A stretch of DNA of 64,000 bases, from contig VZSF01008221.1 of NCBI GenBank assembly GCA_013398295.1, positions 241,794 to 305,793 on the forward strand, given 5' to 3'. Positions within the stretch are counted from its first letter, which is position 1. Every line of letters begins with the position of its first letter. The notes under the pieces were generated by a model, which worked only from the letters and a program-made list of their open reading frames with translations, was not told the DNA's origin and searched no databases. Source of the stretch: Chionis minor. Taxonomy: Eukaryota > Chordata > Aves > Charadriiformes > Chionididae. The position numbers and the translations under genes were made by a program. Shown here one piece after another: positions 1 through 14,900 of this stretch.

Positions 1-800
1 AGTGGCAAATACTTTGCGCAAGTCCAGATAGATGACATCTGTTCTCTCCCCCATCCACGAACACTGTAACCTGTCATAGAAGGGCACCAAATTTGTCAGG
101 CATGATTTACCCTTAGTGAAGCCATGTTGGCTGCCACCCATCACCTCCTTATTTTCTCTATGCCTTAGGAGATGTTCCAGGAGGATCTGCTCCATAATCT
201 TGCCAGGCACAGAGGTGAGACTGACAAGCCTGTAGTTCCCTGGGTCTTCTTTTTTTCCCTTTTTGAAAACAGGGGTTACATTTCCCCTTTTCCAGTCAGC
301 AGGAACTTCACCAGACTGTCACCACCTCTCAAATATAATGGAAAGAGGCTCAGGGACTTCATCTGCCAGTTCCCTCAGGATGTATGGATGAACCTCCTCA
401 GGTGCCATGGACTTGTGCACCTTCTGGTTCCTCAGCTGGTCTCGGACCTGGTCTTCACCTACAGTGGGCGGTTCCTCCTTCCCTCATTCCCTGCCCTCGC
501 CTTCTGTGACTTGGGCGGTGTGCTTAGAACTCTTACCAGTAAAGGCTGAGGCAAAAAAGCTGTTGAGTACCTCTGTCTTCTCCATATCCCAAGTCACCAG
601 GTCTCCTGTTTCCTTCTGGAGAGGGCCACATCTTCCCTAGGCTTCCTTTTATCTCTAACGTACTTATAGAAGTTTTTCTTGCTGCCTTTGATGTTCCTGG
701 CCAGATTTAATTCTGTTTGGACTTTAGCTTACCTAACCTGGTGCCTGACTGCTCAGCCAGCTTCTCTGTTTTCCCCTCCCAGGCCACCTGTCTGTGCTTC
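1..800 (-). mobile_element. CR1 LINE fragment, reverse-transcriptase region
   Basis: The minus strand translates to a CR1 ORF2 stretch: [17 protein letters not shown], then [34 protein letters not shown] and [12 protein letters not shown] at the window edge. This is the start of the RT domain of non-LTR retrotransposons. It is truncated by the window edge and interrupted upstream by stops and shifts, so it is a dead copy in the RLF intron, in the same orientation as RLF. Confidence 0.9.
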
Positions 801-804
801 CACC

Positions 805-865
805 CTCTGTGTGTATATATGTATGTATGTATATATACACACAAGTATATATATACATTTTTGCC
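805..865. repeat. TG/TA microsatellite
   Basis: Alternating tgtg, tata and tgta units, tgtgtatatatgtatgtatg and on to acacaagtatatatatac, lie next to the CR1 fragment. Confidence 0.8.
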
Positions 866-2714
866 TATAGATAGAAGTGGTTCACCAGCCGTAACTTTTA
901 GGAGCTCAGCTTTAACTTCGAAGCCTGACGTAGTCATTGCAATCACTTCCAGTTTCTGGAAAGGGATAACTATACATTGGCTAATCTTCCAAAACAAATT
1001 ATTTCTCTCCAAGCCTCCCCAATCTATCTTCACTCACATCCACCCTTTTTGTAACATTTACTTTCTTAGCTGAGTCCTACTCCTCCCCCTGCCCCATCCT
1101 ACTCTGAACTCCAAATTTCACTGAACCTTTGTTTCTTTTATTACAGTTAATTCCCTCTTCCCCCTGCTGGGCTTTCGGTCATTGCCACACCTCTCATTCT
1201 CCAACAGCTGCCATTCTTTGAGCTCTTCATCTTTCATCTTTTTTCGATCTCTTTTCCCCACTTATCACTAGATCTTATAACTTTCTACCTGAGGAAGACT
1301 TGAAGATATAACACAATTCTCTCCTTCTGAAAACACAGGTAGAAACAAAAGTGTTTTAAAAGCCTCAGATTTCAGCAATTCTCTAAAGAGTGTCAACTAC
1401 ACAATATCTATGACCAAACACGCAAAAAACATTACATGCAAATCTTCACATCACCAATTATTTCTGTCAACTTTCTGGCATTGTAACACCACTGACTTAA
1501 CTGGACTTGTAGCCAAACTGTGAAAAGTGTAGTCAAACTCTACTGTTTTAAGATACTGCTTGGATGCTTCGTGGCTTCGTTTTCCCATAAGGGGTTTAAT
1601 TGATTAACCCATCAATCTGTGTTCTAGCTTTTATACTTGACTAGCAAGTAAAGACTTTGCTGAGTATCTAGGTAAAACAGGTACAGCTACCCTTCACAAC
1701 TCTTAAATTAAACTAAACCCAGAACACAATCTAATGTGATTTCTATGACATTCCTCATTAGTAGCCAACCCAATCAAAGGAAGTGTTGCAAATAACCCAT
1801 ATATCCCCAATGCCTCCAGTACACAGGTTGTGTCTGCAGTGAGCTGTTAAATCCATTAATTGCTTGTACAGCAAACAGGGAGATCTGGCTCAAGCTGAAG
1901 AGACTCTGTCTGAGGGTACACCTATGCAAATATTTATTTTTTAAAAACCAAGTATTTTTAACCAAATGTTTTTTAAAATATTTACATGTATAACAAGAAC
2001 ACTTCAAACAAGTCTGCCACTCACTCAGGAAGTGCAGGTATCAGAGTTGCATTTTTTAAACAAATATGTGAAGCTGCCCTCAGTTTCACAGAGGCTTACT
2101 CAAAATGTTCAGATCCCACATTTAAAACTCCACCAAACCCACACAATTCTAACAAGAACCGTGAGACTGATAAAATAACAGATACGTGAAACCAAGAGGC
2201 AACAGAGTCAAGAGTATGACTGCTGTCATGATGACTGTTAACACAACTCATTACTGTCACTGTAAGAGGAAGACTAACTACTGAAAATAAGTTTAGGGTT
2301 CTGGAGCAACAACTCTAAAGGGGTTTCTGTTTGTCTTGTGGTTGGTTTCTTTTTTAAAACTTCTCGTTCATAGATCAGAATGACTCGAAGATAAGTAACT
2401 GCTCTAGTACTAGTATTTGAGTCAGAAAAGGCAACTTTCCAATTACATTTTGCTTACAAGGGGAACTAAAGTTATAAGCTTTATTTTAACCTTTGAAACA
2501 TATCTAACCTTGAATGCAAGCATATAATATGTACTTATCTACACCAGCAGTTAATACAAATGTTCTTTCCTACCATAGTCTGCAACAGATCATTTCCCAT
2601 TTGGAACTCTGCTGCAGCAGTTTCACTCTTCAGCTTCAGTTCTCAGTATTGCAGAAGTAAGTTCTAAAATGCTTTATATATATATACATTAAAAAGGGAC
2701 TATGGATTACTAAC

Positions 2715-2917
2715 CTCCTTAATGGAGTCTTCATTAGGCAGCATAGAACACACACACGTGATGTAGGCTTGGCGAAAAGATGAAACATTTGCAATTTCTG
2801 GAGAATCTGCACACAATTTTGACAAGAAAGTAGCTTGTGGGATGCAGTTTGACTTCATCAAATGTTTTATTCGCATCTGCAGAAAGGAAGGCCCTTCTCG
2901 CGTAATCAATTTATTAG
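2715..2917 (-). CDS. RLF: RLF exon 5
   Basis: This exon is 203 bp. The acceptor is tttcctag before base 2917 and the donor is GTTAGT from 2714. The first two bases complete a GCT codon begun by exon 4, then the frame reads [20 protein letters not shown] and ends PNEDSIKE. It is fully open. It corresponds to the helical N-terminal region shared with ZNF292. Exon 6 would lie beyond the left edge. Confidence 0.93.
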
Positions 2918-5900
2918 CTAGGAAAAGAAAAAAGCCTTTGAGAATACACCAATTTACAGCTGACAACTGAAATTGTCTCACTGCATTCATACTTTAATTT
3001 ATTACAAACTTGTAGAAGTATGCTCAGCTTGCTTAAGAAACTCTACACATGATAAAAAGTGACCGCAATAAATGAAATATTTTCTCCCAAATTCAGACCA
3101 ATTGTGTAGGAAGAGAATGCTGGGCTATAGAAAACAGACACCTTCCCCGCCACAGCCCCAAGGATAGCATCCAGTAAGGCAGTAAGTGCACCATAGCAGT
3201 GCCTAAAGGACATTTATCATTATTTTGAATAAGAAACCAGTAGTTTAGCTGAAATCCAAAATCTTTAACTTTCAAATGTAGCTTCATATTCCAAAGAACC
3301 AAAAGTATTTCAAACAAAGCATTACGTACTTTTCAACTGGAGATTTTTCCACCCAAGTTCTTCAAACCCCACATAATGCCAAAATACACAAAATTAAGTC
3401 TAAGGTGAAAACCTTATCTTTGTGGTACTTTAGAAGAACTGTGTTTAATTACGCTCTAGATCAACCAAATACAACCAATCATTATGAGACTTCATTAACT
3501 AATTCAATAGCAATAATGTAACTTCAGTTACAAAACACAGCATTTTGTAAATACTTGAAAAAACATATTTTTCAAGTAGTTTGCAAAATTGACTTAATCT
3601 GATTAAGAACCTCACATATTTAGTTTGATTCTCTTCCCAGGTACTTATCATAGAATCATAACCCATCTCAAGTTGGAAGGGACCCATAAGGATCGTCGAG
3701 TCCGACTCCCTGCTCCTTGCAGGACTGCCGAACACTAAACCGTACGACTAAGAGCATTGTCCAGGTACACCTTGAACTCTGACAGGCTTGGTGCCCTGAC
3801 CACCTCCCTGGAGAGCCCGTTCCAGGGACCTACCACCCCCTCAGCGAAAAGCCTTTTTCTAGTGTCCAATCTAAGCTTCGCCTGACGCGGCTTCATTCCA
3901 TTCCATTCCCCCATGTCCTGTCGCTGGTCACCAGAAAGGGGAGATCAGCACATCCCCCCCCACTGCCCCCCTGAGGTGCAGGAAGGTGCAGACTGCCATG
4001 AGGCAACAGGGCTTCTCTTCTCAAACTGAACAAACCAAGTGACCTCAGCCGCTCTTTGAAGTCTTGCCCTTGAGGCCTTTCACCATCTTTGTCACCCTCC
4101 TCTGGAAACACTCTAATAGTTTGATGTCCTCCTTCTACTGAGGCGCCCAAAACTGCACAGACTACTTGAGGTGGGAACTCCCAATCTCCTCCCTCAACCA
4201 GCTCACTACACTCTGCTCGATGCAGTCCAGGACACAACTGGCCCTTTAGGCTGCCAGGGCACACGTTCATATTCAACTTGCCATCAACCCAAACCTCCAG
4301 AGCTTTTTCCACAAGGCTGCTCTTCAGCCTCTCACCCCCGATTCGTACCTATAGCCAGGATTACCTCACGCCAGGTGCAGAACCCAGCACTTGCTCTTGG
4401 TAAATGTCATACAGTTGGTAATTGCCCACCTCTCTCTAGTCTATCCAGATCTCTCTGTAAGGCCTCTCTACCCTTGAAAGAGTCTACAGCCCCTCCTAAT
4501 GTTGTATTATCAGCAAACTTACTTAATGTACATTTGAATCCTGCACCCAGATCATTTATAAAAATATTAAACAGCACTGGCCCTAAAACGGAGCCCTGGT
4601 GAACCCAACTGGTAACTGGCTGCCAGCCTGACATAACCCCATTTACTATGATCCTTTGAGCCTGACCCATCCACTAATTGCTCACCCAACATACTGTGGA
4701 CTTGTCTAGCTGTATGCTGGACATTCTGTCCAAAGGGATACTGTGAGAAACAGCCTCAAAAGCCTTGCTAAAGTACACGTACTTTGCCTTCGCTGACAAA
4801 ACAGCTGCTCCAAGATAGCTATGGTGCTATTTCTAGTTTAACATAAACATCTACAAAAAGTCTTGACACTAGCCTCCAGATTTGTTCATATTTCAAAACA
4901 CTCTTGAGAACTAAAAACGACGAGCCAATACATCCTTATACTGCATGCAGTAATACGTATCAACTAAGGAACAGTCTGACGATCTGTAGAAGAAATTACG
5001 GAGATGTTCTGGTGAAACACAGAACAGGTGTTCTACTCTGTTCTACCTGTACAGCTGGCATGAAAGTCTGTATTAGCGAAAAAAGTTTGCTTTAGAATAA
5101 CAACTTATTGGAAAAGCCATTGCATACAAGTATTTTCATTATGTTAATATCTTATTATACTATGTGAGATGGGTAGCTAAGAAACCAATAGTATATAAGT
5201 GTGTGAGAGGATTGTATGTAATACAAACCAAAAAAGTTCTCATGCACTTGAATCATTGTCCAAACAGAAAAAGACCATGTTCTAACAGATGCTACAGTAG
5301 CTGGCAGAAGGCTTACAATGTGCACCTAAACCAGAAACTCCAAGTACATACTGCATACTTGTAGTGAGACTAGTATTCTGCAGAAGTTTGCTTAGTGGCC
5401 CATTAGAGACCACTTTAAGATTCAAATCTATGGTACTGGTTTCCATATATAAGATGAATTTAAGTCATACCACAATACTGTGAGTATAGCCTTTATAAAG
5501 CATGAATGGCACTAAGGAATGAAAAGACTCTGCAGTCACTATGGGAAACGTTAAAGAGAAACAGCACCTTGGGAGAGCACTTCCACTGAAAGTATCTCTG
5601 GAATAGGATAAAAATGTGCTAAAGTGCTCCAGTAAAGTGTGTTAAGTATGCACAAACACTGAGGTCTGTATATTTTACAACAGCAGTGTCATGTAGCATT
5701 CTCTCAGCTTTCCTACAAATCAACTCATGTCAATGGAGACATAAAAAGATGTTGGTATTCATCTGCTGCACAGAGCAACACGCTCACCCTAAACCTTTTG
5801 CTCTTCCTGAATGACGCTATTTAAGCCAAGAAAAAAAAAATATCTTGAAATAAGAGTATTAAAGCTAGCTTTCTTAGGCACAGAAGAACGTCAGAGGTCA

Positions 5901-8900
5901 AGACTGCTGAACAGCATCTATTATGTTCACTTTGGGATGGTCATATCATTTAGTCAACTAAAAGGCATAAGTACCAATGAAGTTTTTGCAGCCCTTTCCT
6001 CAAGCAAATATTCACACCCAAAACAACTGTCTTGAGCCAGCTGCCTACTGTCAGTACTCAAAACAGCAACAAAACTGTTTTGTACTCAAAACAGCAACCA
6101 CCACAATAGATGCACAGCAGTTTAATTTATTAACAGCCATAGCAGCAGAAGACAGAACCTAAGCTGCTATGAAATTCTTGCTGGAACAAATTCGGTAAGC
6201 CATATTTGCAGTTGTCAGTTCCTTTTCAGAGCCAATGCATTAAAAAAAATTAAAAAACCCATTAAGAACTCTAATCAAGAGAGACAAGAACATGTCACAT
6301 TTTCAGAATCTTCAATTCAAGTAACGATTTGATGATCATTAACACGAGCCACCATTTCATAAAACAAAACTCCAGCTGAGCGCATTGAGCTTCCCTCACA
6401 TATGGCTCACCAGTGGCACACAACAGCAGAAACTAGGAAAGCTTTTAAAACACACCACAAAAAGCCAAAAAGCATGAGCTACAAGCTATTCAAAGAAACT
6501 AAGTTTTAGATGACTGAAATAGCACTCATTTACAACAACACTTCAGGAGACAGTCTGTGAAACTGTTGTACTGAAAGATAAAATACCAGTTTGAACAAAA
6601 CAACTGGAGAAACACTGTGGTCAAGCTCATTCTATAGCCCTCCCTCAACACGCCTAACAGCAGAACTGTCATCCCTGTTGTGACCTGTAGAAAGTGCATT
6701 TTGATTCCTGCTATTTCTATCAAATGGAGCCTGGCAGTCAGAAGATCATCACGCAGATCAAAGAAGTGACACAAGTAAAAGAAGGAAGACAAACCTAGTA
6801 ACTAAACTTATGATATACTATTACAGCTAAAAGCTGTATGAAAGCTTGATATGATTCTAAAGGTAAAAAATTATTAAATTAACCCAGCAGATATCTAGAT
6901 GTAGTTGCTTAATCCCAGCTCCAACGATGTCCTACACAAGGCCAAAAGAGTAATTCCAGCTACCCAGACAGACTTCTGCAAGCCAAACAATATTACAGCA
7001 GCTTCTGACTCCCTGGCGCAGAGAAATGAAGGGACTGAACAAAGAAATGGAAAATACAACCCGTAAGATTTTACTAATCATAACACGTAGTATGATACAG
7101 CTTCATGGATCCTTCGGTATTTCAGAACTAACTTCTGCAGTCACTGAATTACACTTGCCTGATGATGCCAAGAAGATAAACCAGTTACATTAGCAGCATA
7201 ATTTAGGCGCCAAATGATTTTCCATGCCATTATTTACTGGGATAGAGAGAAGGATTTCTTCATTTCATCTTGCAACAGAATGCAGGGTATATAGATCTGG
7301 CATATTCATCTTGCCTTCTGAGAAAAGAGTAAACTTTATGTATGCCCTCAATCTACTTCTCTCTCCGTCTAACATTTTAGAGTTTTATGACTCACAATAT
7401 GCATTATTTTTGATTCTTTTGAAGTGTTACTGAAGTATAGGAGATTGAATCCCATGCCCTACGTTGTCTTCCCCAGCCTTATGTTCTCTCCTACAATCAA
7501 TCCCCTGCAAGTCTTCAATGCCTGTTCAATACGCTTTTAGTCCCCGCAAGAGGCTTAAAAGAACAAACTCAACTAAATAAAAAATCTCCATCCTCTGTAA
7601 TATAAGGGAACAGAATTATTTACCTCCTGAAGCATTACTTCACAGTATTTGTAGCTATTAAATATCCCCATTTCCCATCTCGCTATTTTCCCATTTGCAT
7701 TACTAATAATGCCACTGCTGTGATCCACCACTTTCACAGGATTTGCTGCAAACCAGAACAGCTGGAACTGGAGAGCACTCCATGTGCTGCTCTCGCTGTC
7801 TTTCTACATCAACACGTACTGCACGAGCTCTACTACTACTTACTGCTCCCTGCATTGTCAGTTGAAAGCACTCAACCAAATATATGACACATCTTGCTCG
7901 GGTGCTAAGATGCACATTCAGATAGCTTGGAAAGCTCATAGAAAGATCATTTGGATATGCCTAAGCAGCTACGCTGCGTGTCAACAGGCCACTAGGATGA
8001 CACTTGTTCTCAAGTTTATCTGCTCTTTGATACCCTGAAAGCAAGCAAAAAACCAAAGCAAGGTTTCCATGATTGCCACAAAAGTAAGATAGTTAGTAAG
8101 ATGCAACATTTTAAGCAGATATTTGGCTTCTTGGAACTGCCCTCTATTTAAAATGCCTAACTCTTTACCTTATGATTTACTTCAGAAACCTTCCTTTGAC
8201 AAGCTGGTCTAGTAAGAGATTCCAAAGTCACATTCAGACTGTTTAAGTCTGACTGTGGACTACTCCAGACTGTATGAGAAAGCACTTGTGTAGGTACAAA
8301 ATTTCACAAAGAGCTCCAATGAACGTCCCATCGCCTCTGCTTGCATCACATGGAAGGAACACCAGTAAGGACAACTCTTCCGGGTACGTATTCTGATCTA
8401 GCTAAATAGATCCGAATCTGTTCTGGTTTGTACATATTTAGTACAAATATGTACTAAACAAAGAACGTGAAGAAATCAACAGTTTCAAGGTTACCAGGTG
8501 ACCTCAGAAACAGGAACCTACACTCAGTCCAATTCAACATGATCAGAGATGTGTCAAGTCAACCTGTGTCAGCAGAAACTTCAACTCAAAAGCCGAAGGA
8601 CTGAACAAACTAGTTCTATCCTATTACTGCTGAAGTAAACACATAGTTTGAATCATGTCAAGGTCCTCTCGCACAGGAATGAAGTGGTGTAGCAGCACTT
8701 AGTAATACAGCCATGGATAAAACCAGTTCTATGTGTAAGAAGGAAATTAATCTACAATGCAGTCCACACAGGTACCCAAGAGGAAATCATAGAATGGTTT
8801 AGATTGGGAGGGACCTTGCAGATCAAATTCCAACCCCCCTGCCATAGGCAGGGACACCTCCCACTAGACCAGGTTGCCCAAGGCCACATCCAGCCTGGCC

Positions 8901-11900
8901 TTAAACACCTCCAGGGATGGGGCCTCAACAACCTCTCTGGGCAACCTGTTCCAGTGTCCCACCACCCTCAAAGGAAAACATTTCTTCCTCATGTTTAATC
9001 CAAACCTGCCCTCTTCCAGTTTAAAGTCATTCCCCCTCATCCTATCACTACATGCCCTAGGAAAAAGTCCTTCCCCTGCGCTCCTGTAGCCCCCTTTAGG
9101 TACTGGAAGGCCGCAAGAAGATCTCCCCAGAGCCTTCTCTTCTCCAGGCTGAACAGCCCCAACTCTTTCAGCCTCTCCTCATGGGAGAGGTGCTCCAGCC
9201 CTCAGACCATCCTCGTGGCTCTCCTCTGGACACACTCCAGTAGGTCCATGTCCTTCTTATGCTGGGGACCCCAGAGCTGGATGCAGTACCCCAGGTGGGG
9301 TCTCACGAGAGTGGAGTAGAGGGGCAGAACCACCTCCCTTGACCTGCTAGCCACACTTCTCTCGATGCAGCCCAGGATGCAGTTGGCAGCTCTTGGCTCA
9401 CCACAGGCAAAGGGCGTTTGCAAAGCCAGACAACCATGAGCCCTCACTGGTACACCGCACTCCGAGTAAGGGATTATTCTACAGCCGAACGGTTTCAGCA
9501 ATAAGGACCAATTTTGAAATGCAACTCCTTTTGAGCAGAAATACACCCAGAGCAGCAGCCGTGCAATCGGATGGCCTAACAATACTATAAATGAAAGATT
9601 CCAAGACAGAACGTTAGTATGGAATGCAATTCTTTCCAAGATATGTTGGAGATGGGATTAAGCGCTCTTTGGAGTTCAAATGTTTCTTGCCATTCTATTG
9701 AATACCTGAAGTGAAGGATAGCAAAGACTACAGCCCACCCTTGGCTGCATTTTTTTTTTTTTTAAAACATTTTCAAGCAACATATCCTTTCAAATAACCT
9801 TAATGTGTTTCTCATTTATTAAAAAGTACTAACTTAATGCAACTCAAAGAGGCTACCCAAAGCCTGAAAGGAGGATTCTGATATGGAAGGAAGCTTGACT
9901 GAAAATCCCTTTTTGTGTTCCTTTAATTTTTAAGAAAATATTTTAACCTCTTCCTCCCTTCTGTTATTTTTAGCTTTAGATTACTGAAATAAACTGCTGT
10001 CTCACGCACTGTTAATGGAACAGTTAAAAGAAATATCTGCAAGTACTTAACGGTACCTCTGTGAAAAAAATTCAGTGAGTAAAAGAAGAAAGTTTAAGAG
10101 AAAACATGCAAAAATTATGTGAAGTGACGCTAAAAACTCCTTTTCCGCACCTCTCAACATTTTCTGATTCAAAATTATTATTTCCATAGTCTAAACACAG
10201 TGGGCTTCCCAGCCCAGAGATTAACACAACGAAACCTCTGCATTCATGTTGCCCCTCTACATGCCTCTGAAAGGTGTGGACATACAGAAATTCCTCCCCG
10301 TGAAGCATTCAGGAAAACATTTAAAAGCACAGAGTTATGAAGAACAAGCCACCTCAGGGAGCAAAATTTCCATATTTTTAGGATGGGAAAAAAGAAACGA
10401 GTCTGTTGAAAAATGGAGTTTCAAAATATTCAAACTGATGCATAGTATAGCCCAAGCAGAGACACATTAGCAAGGACACATTATTCAGAGTGCCAACAAG
10501 ACAGTTCCACCATAAATACTGTTTAGCAACACATGAATAGTACCGGACACCGCAATTTAAAAATACAACTCTGTTCTGACTTCAAAACACCGATTCCCCA
10601 CCAAAACTGCACCAAATAATTTCTTAATAACCACATACCATCTCTAAAAATCACATTCTTACCTTCCTCAGTTTCTACTGGTTGCTGGGATAGAATTTTA
10701 AGAAGAACTGGATTTTTCCATACTCCTTCCCTTGTGATATCCACCAGTATTTGGAGATTATTATTCCCAAATTCCAGTAAAGCATCATGTGAATCCTATA
10801 AAATGTAAAAAAAAAAGCCATTAAAAGCCTTTGCTAAAAAGCCAATACAATTTTACATTATCTGTCCTAATATTTGACTACATTCTAATAATTTCACACC
10901 ATTCTTTTAAATCATTACTGTTTTGACATGTCTGCATTGGGACTTTAACAGTACATCCTTTCACTTCTCCAATCCAACAGCGTAACTTCCCAGTTTCAAA
11001 GTACTAAAAGCTAACTGAAATGGCGTAACTCCAGAAGCCTCTTCTGCAGTTGTAACTCTTCCGCAATTTTTATGTTTCTCCACGTACACATAAACAAAAT
11101 TACAGAAGTTATTGTATAAAAGAGAAATGAATGATTTTGTATCGAAGCATTTAGTGCCATTTAAGAAACTGGAACGAAGACTCAAAATGAGTAACAAAAT
11201 GCTGAGTGTAAAATTTTACATTTAGTATTAACACTACTGAGATGAGCCAGTCAATTCACTTATCTGAAGAGGATTAAAGCAAACACTCACTAGTCTGAGG
11301 AAAGTGAGAGCAGGGGTGAAACATCCTTAAGCTACATAAGCAGCAGTGCAACAGGAGACGCTCAGAAAGTACTCTCATCTACCAAAAGAGCGAGGTAGGG
11401 GTCATATGAAGGTGCAGGTTTCATGGAACTTGAGAAAGAGAAAGCAGAGCACAATATCCACAGCAGAGACTGCTGTACACCACTCACAATCCAGGCCAAA
11501 CTGGAACATGAATAATTTCCCTTACTAAGATGAAAACATCCTTTACTGGATAAAGATACACCCTTTCCTTAGAAACTAATCAATGTCCAGCGCATTTACT
11601 CTAAGAAGCAGGGATTTCTGATCCTGCCAGTTTTGAGACCCTGCATATGAAACAGGGCCACAGCTGAAGTTCATCCACCAAACCTGGAGGCATAGCCCAA
11701 TACTCAGAGCGATCAAGGCCCTACCACTTTTAATTGTGGAAATCCAAGGAGTGAAGAAGGGAAGAAAAAAAAAAAAGAAAAAGATGTTACGCATGAAAAG
11801 AAGCTTAGAGTCTAACACAGAAGAAAAAGCAACTGGAAACAGATTCTAGCACTTAATGTCCCTAGCAGCAAAACCGATCCAGGGTAACCTGCCTTGAAAA

Positions 11901-14900
11901 AAATTAAAATATCACCATGCAGAACTTCCTAACAGTGATAAATTGAAGTCAACTACCTGTAGGCTATTTGTGGATATATGTTCAGTAAAAAAAGCTTCTC
12001 ATGTGAGTCACAACACATCTTAAACTTAAGAATTAGTTTGACATGTGACAATAGTCCCCTAGTTCTAGTGAGCTGTGCTTTAAGTAGGCAGTACTTTAAA
12101 CACTATCATTAATCTCAGGTTTGCTTTTGATAGCCTCTGTTGTATCCTCTCTAAATACCAGAATCAATTCCATGTTCTGCATTATCATTGCTAATGCTAC
12201 GACCACTGGGAATACCAGAGTAACCAAAGAGCCGTGTAACATGGGCTGTCAAAAGACAGAACTGCATTCCACATTGTAACACACAAGACATGTTTTTCAA
12301 GTTACCTTCCACAACCAAGCGAATCTGCAATGAAAATACCAAAGACTTTCCCATTAACAGTAAAAGGCATCTTTGTATTGAATGGTTAGATAGATTGCCC
12401 TTTAATAAATCAGAAATGGATGTTTGTTGTGGGTTAACCCCAGCTGGCAGCTAGGACCACGCAGCTATTTGCTCACTCCCCTGGTTGGGACAGGGAAGAG
12501 AATCAGGGGAGTAAAAGCGAGAAAACTCATGAGTTGTGACAAAGGCAGTTTAATAAAGTAAAGCAAAAGCCATGCATGCAAGCAAAGCAAAACAAAACAA
12601 GGAATTATTAACTGCTTCCCTGCAGGCAGGTGTTCAGACATCTCCAGGAAAGCAGGGCTCCATCATGCATAACGGTGACTTGGGAAGACAAAACGCCATC
12701 ACTCCAAATGTGCCCCCTTCCTCCATCTTCCCCAGCTTTATATACTCAGCATGACATCGTACAGCATAGAATATTCCTGCCGCAGGACACTCCGCCTACT
12801 ACCATCTTGAACTTTGCCCTACTCGTAAGAGTGCTCTGGTGCAAGGTTACCAGACATGTGGGCAGGTCACACTGTCCTGCACTGAAGGACACTAAGGATT
12901 AGCCTGATGCACCAGCCTCAAAATAAGTGTCAGAGGGTAAGATGTGAAACTAGATGCTCCACAGGGCAGGATGTGAAACCACGTGTTTTCAGGAGGAACA
13001 AAGGAAGAACCAAAATAATAATAAAACAGCATTTCACTGAGCAAGATGGTTTGGCTTAGCAACAAATGACTAACAGTCAGTCACTTTATACTAGAAAAGC
13101 TCAGTCCCATCTTTGGATCGGGAGGGATCCCGGTACGCTCCCCTCCAGAGGTGTGTCTGGGATTCCTCCCTTGAGTAGGGACACACCTCAGGGCTGAGCA
13201 ACAGAGAGCAACCCACAGTCATCAACTTGGCTGATTAACATCAATCTCTATAAAATAATTACTTATCAAGCTAGCTTTGAACTACTGATTTACTAAATAA
13301 TTGTAACGAAAGGTAGCTACAGCTTTTATACTGTGTAGATGTTGTGTTTAATGTCCTTTAGCCTGAACACACCATTATCAATCAAGATAAAGTTTTACTT
13401 GGTATCCTTTTTATCCTTAAAATAAAATTTTATTTTGTTTGCATATATATCTCAGTTTGCCATCCTTAACTGTGCAGTACAATTCCTTTGGTCAGTCCGG
13501 GTCAGCTGTCCCAGCTGTGTCCCCTCCCAACGTCTCATGCACCCCCAGCCTTCTTGCTGGCGGGGCAGTGTGAGGAGTAGAAAAGCCTTGACCGCTTGGT
13601 AACCACCAAAACCATCAGGGTGCTATCAACATCATTTTAATCCCAAACCACAACACTTATCCCAGCTGCTAGTAGGAAGGTTAACTCTATCCCAACTGAA
13701 ACCAGGACAATTTCAGATGACCAATTTCACACCGACTTTGATGTTTTCATATAACTATCAATTTCCTTTCTAATACTGCAGCAAACTGCACTCCATAAGT
13801 CTCTGCATGGGAGAACTTGGATTTAACTCTTGGTGAAGCATCTACCCACTAAGGAGTGAAGCTTTATTGCCAGCAAAAGATTCACAAGGGGAAAATTACA
13901 TTCTTGCAGTGAATGTTTCAATTATGTTGATCCACAGCTGTCATAAGTAATAGTCCCAGAACTTTCTTAAAGAACTCCTCTCAATTCTAAAACCGTGCTA
14001 TCAGACATGCTACATAGTAAATCCTAAATTACAGCAAAGCATAGCTAATACATGGTTCTTCCATCCTCACTCCCTAATTACATGTATCTGCTTGAAGTAC
14101 GCCATAGCATAATTGTGTATGACATGAAATAAACTCATGCATCGCTTCACCACTGAATTCTGTATCCACTGGCAAGTTTATATGGATTCATTCATCCCCT
14201 GGATAGTCTGTCAGTCTCTACTATATGAAACTAAGCACATGGGGCTCTTCAAGGAGTCTATGCATCCAGATGACTTTGAGACATTCCTTTGCTAAACTGA
14301 GAACACAGGCAAGTTTAGAAGAGTCGTTCCCCGCAAGTAGTGACTGAAGACTCCAACAATCAAAAGGAGACCACAAAAAGATGCATATACTCCGACAAAG
14401 CTTGTTATAGAAACCACCTTCCTGCTTGCTCATCTAGAACACATGAATTGTGAAATTTTAGAGGACAAGCAAGAACACCAGGTGGTGTTCTGCAATGCAG
14501 GTGTTAAGTATCTGTAGGAGATCTTGTCAGAAGAAGCATAGGGAAGTCAAGGAAAAGTAAAGCATATTCTGTATGTTTCCATGTAAGCTGATAACATAGC
14601 ACAAAATGTATTCCTGATTCCAGAAACTGGAACTGTACTCCATAGCTAAGTTAATCTTCCTACTCTAGTCATCACAATAAAGTAACAGGATAACCTGAAT
14701 AACCTTTAAATAAACAGGATTTCCAGCTATATAAGTCTTTAATGCTAAAGATGGGAAAGGAGATGGGAAGCGAAGCAAAGCAAGTTGTCATTGTTAAACT
14801 CTATCTAACCATTCGCCACCTCCAGCTGCCAATGAGCCTTTATGTCTCATAAGGTTTAGTGCTTCACAGGGATTTGGAGCTGGGATCTTGCAGAGAAGCT

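Larger units (their letters stand above)
1..2714 (-). other. RLF intron 5, left part
   Basis: Sequence downstream of RLF exon 5. The first 0.8 kb is a CR1 LINE fragment and a TA/TG microsatellite (entered separately). From about 870 to 2714 I see AT-rich unique intron with no exon, RNA gene or repeat that I can name. Confidence 0.7.
2918..10662 (-). other. RLF intron 4
   Basis: About 7.7 kb between exons 5 and 4. It contains two minus-oriented CR1 fragments (3650-4790 and 8786-9415) and a short palindrome at 8430-8458. The rest is AT-rich and without recognisable genes. A 17-base direct repeat (gtactcaaaacagcaac) occurs at 6054 and 6082. Confidence 0.8.
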
